Source: JAWLGZ01 sp041690635
Lineage (GTDB): Bacteria > Pseudomonadota > Gammaproteobacteria > Thiohalomonadales > Thiohalomonadaceae
Length of the DNA stretch: 64,000 nt
Direction of reading: 5' to 3'
Assembly: GCA_041690635.1 (NCBI GenBank)
Contig: JAWLGZ010000003.1
Span: 62,001-126,000, forward strand
Part shown: positions 63,778 to 64,000 of the stretch, in pieces
How positions within the stretch are numbered: position 1 is the first letter of the stretch
Layout: each line of letters starts with the position of its first letter
Notes under the pieces: model-generated
What the model was told of the DNA's origin: nothing
Database searches by the model: none
Seen by the model: only the letters and a program-made list of their open reading frames with translations
Translations under genes and position numbers: made by a program

Positions 63778-64000
63778 ATGGGCGAGACCGCAACCCGCGA
63801 CATCACCTTGGCGCTGCGCATCGTCAGCGCCCACGAGGAGATATTCTCCGGATCGGTGCGTATGGTGTCGGCAACCTCCGTCAACGGGGAGCTTGGCATC
63901 CTGCCGCGCCACACACCGTTGTTGACCCTCCTGCGTCCGGGCGAGGTGAAGATTCTCCTCGCCAGCGAGGAGGAGATTTACCTGTATGTCTCCGGGGGGA
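63778..64000 (+). CDS. atpC: ATP synthase epsilon subunit, N-terminal part
   Basis: Starts at the ATG at 63778 with AGGAG upstream, open to the window end (74 codons). The N-terminal beta domain pattern RIVSAHEEIFSGSVRMVSA, NGELGILPRHTPLLTLLRPG is clear. Usually atpC follows atpD (beta); here it follows a cytidylate-kinase-like gene, so it is either an orphan epsilon or the start of an unusual atp operon beyond the window. Confidence 0.85.
   Translation, partial: MGETATRDITLALRIVSAHEEIFSGSVRMVSATSVNGELGILPRHTPLLTLLRPGEVKILLASEEEIYLYVSGG

Overview
The window is GC-rich, tightly packed chromosomal DNA from a facultatively anaerobic, chemolithoautotrophic gammaproteobacterium, probably a sulfur-oxidiser-type lineage; the exact taxon cannot be read from the sequence. 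Evidence for autotrophy: a form II RuBisCO (cbbM) with its activase genes cbbQ and cbbO, a divergent cbbR, and a tkt-gapA-pgk-pyk-fba cluster whose aldolase is of the Calvin-cycle subtype. Evidence for anaerobic growth: ubiT, ubiU and ubiV (O2-independent ubiquinone synthesis). Gammaproteobacterial affiliation rests on the gshB-tonB-yqgE-yqgF-pyrR-pyrB-pyrC' and pilU/pilT-yggS-proC-yggT neighbourhoods, which resemble the Pseudomonas arrangement.

Layout. 1-5.9 kb: end of ubiT facing a minus-strand run of two radical SAM genes, ubiU, ubiV and a lipoate-ligase/DUF116 fusion. 6-16.2 kb: nitronate monooxygenase-like enzyme, a SulP transporter with a universal stress protein, small membrane proteins, then a minus-strand stress set (DksA-like, polytopic membrane protein, DUF2249, hemerythrin, TauD-like dioxygenase, Spy-like chaperone, DUF302). 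16.3-20.2 kb: kinase-fold protein with a degenerate catalytic loop, a secreted protein, CBS protein and anion permease. 20.2-26.7 kb: cbbO, cbbQ, cbbM and cbbR. 26.8-33.3 kb is the most accessory part: a SUKH-like protein, a 1192-residue BTAD/STAND regulator, an ORF-less group II intron sitting on an intrinsic terminator, a copy of the fba 3' end, and an antitoxin remnant. 33.3-40.5 kb: carbon-cycle operon. 40.9-45.4 kb: metK, a SAH riboswitch, ahcY, metF and rsmE, so the SAM cycle is grouped. 45.5-53.5 kb: glutathione synthesis, tonB, yqgE/F and a pyrimidine block ending in a PyrK-like reductase. 53.6-60.9 kb: pilU and pilT, yggS-proC-yggT-yggU, a dynamin-like GTPase and a DUF4426 protein. 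61-64 kb: TauE-like protein, ampG, a cytidylate-kinase-like protein and the start of an ATP synthase epsilon gene.

At least four families of intergenic inverted repeats are scattered through the window (REP-like TGTAGGAGCC elements, CGCAGAGG elements, CTAGCCC elements and GGCGCAAT elements). Several supply the stop codon or last codons of neighbouring genes, and one is nested in another. No rRNA, intact tRNA, CRISPR array or complete transposase gene was seen. The strongest candidates for something undescribed are the lipoate-ligase/DUF116 fusion inside the ubiUV gene run, the terminator-associated ORF-less intron next to a duplicated fba tail, the hairpin-rich region upstream of cbbR, and the epsilon subunit gene coupled to a cytidylate-kinase-like gene.
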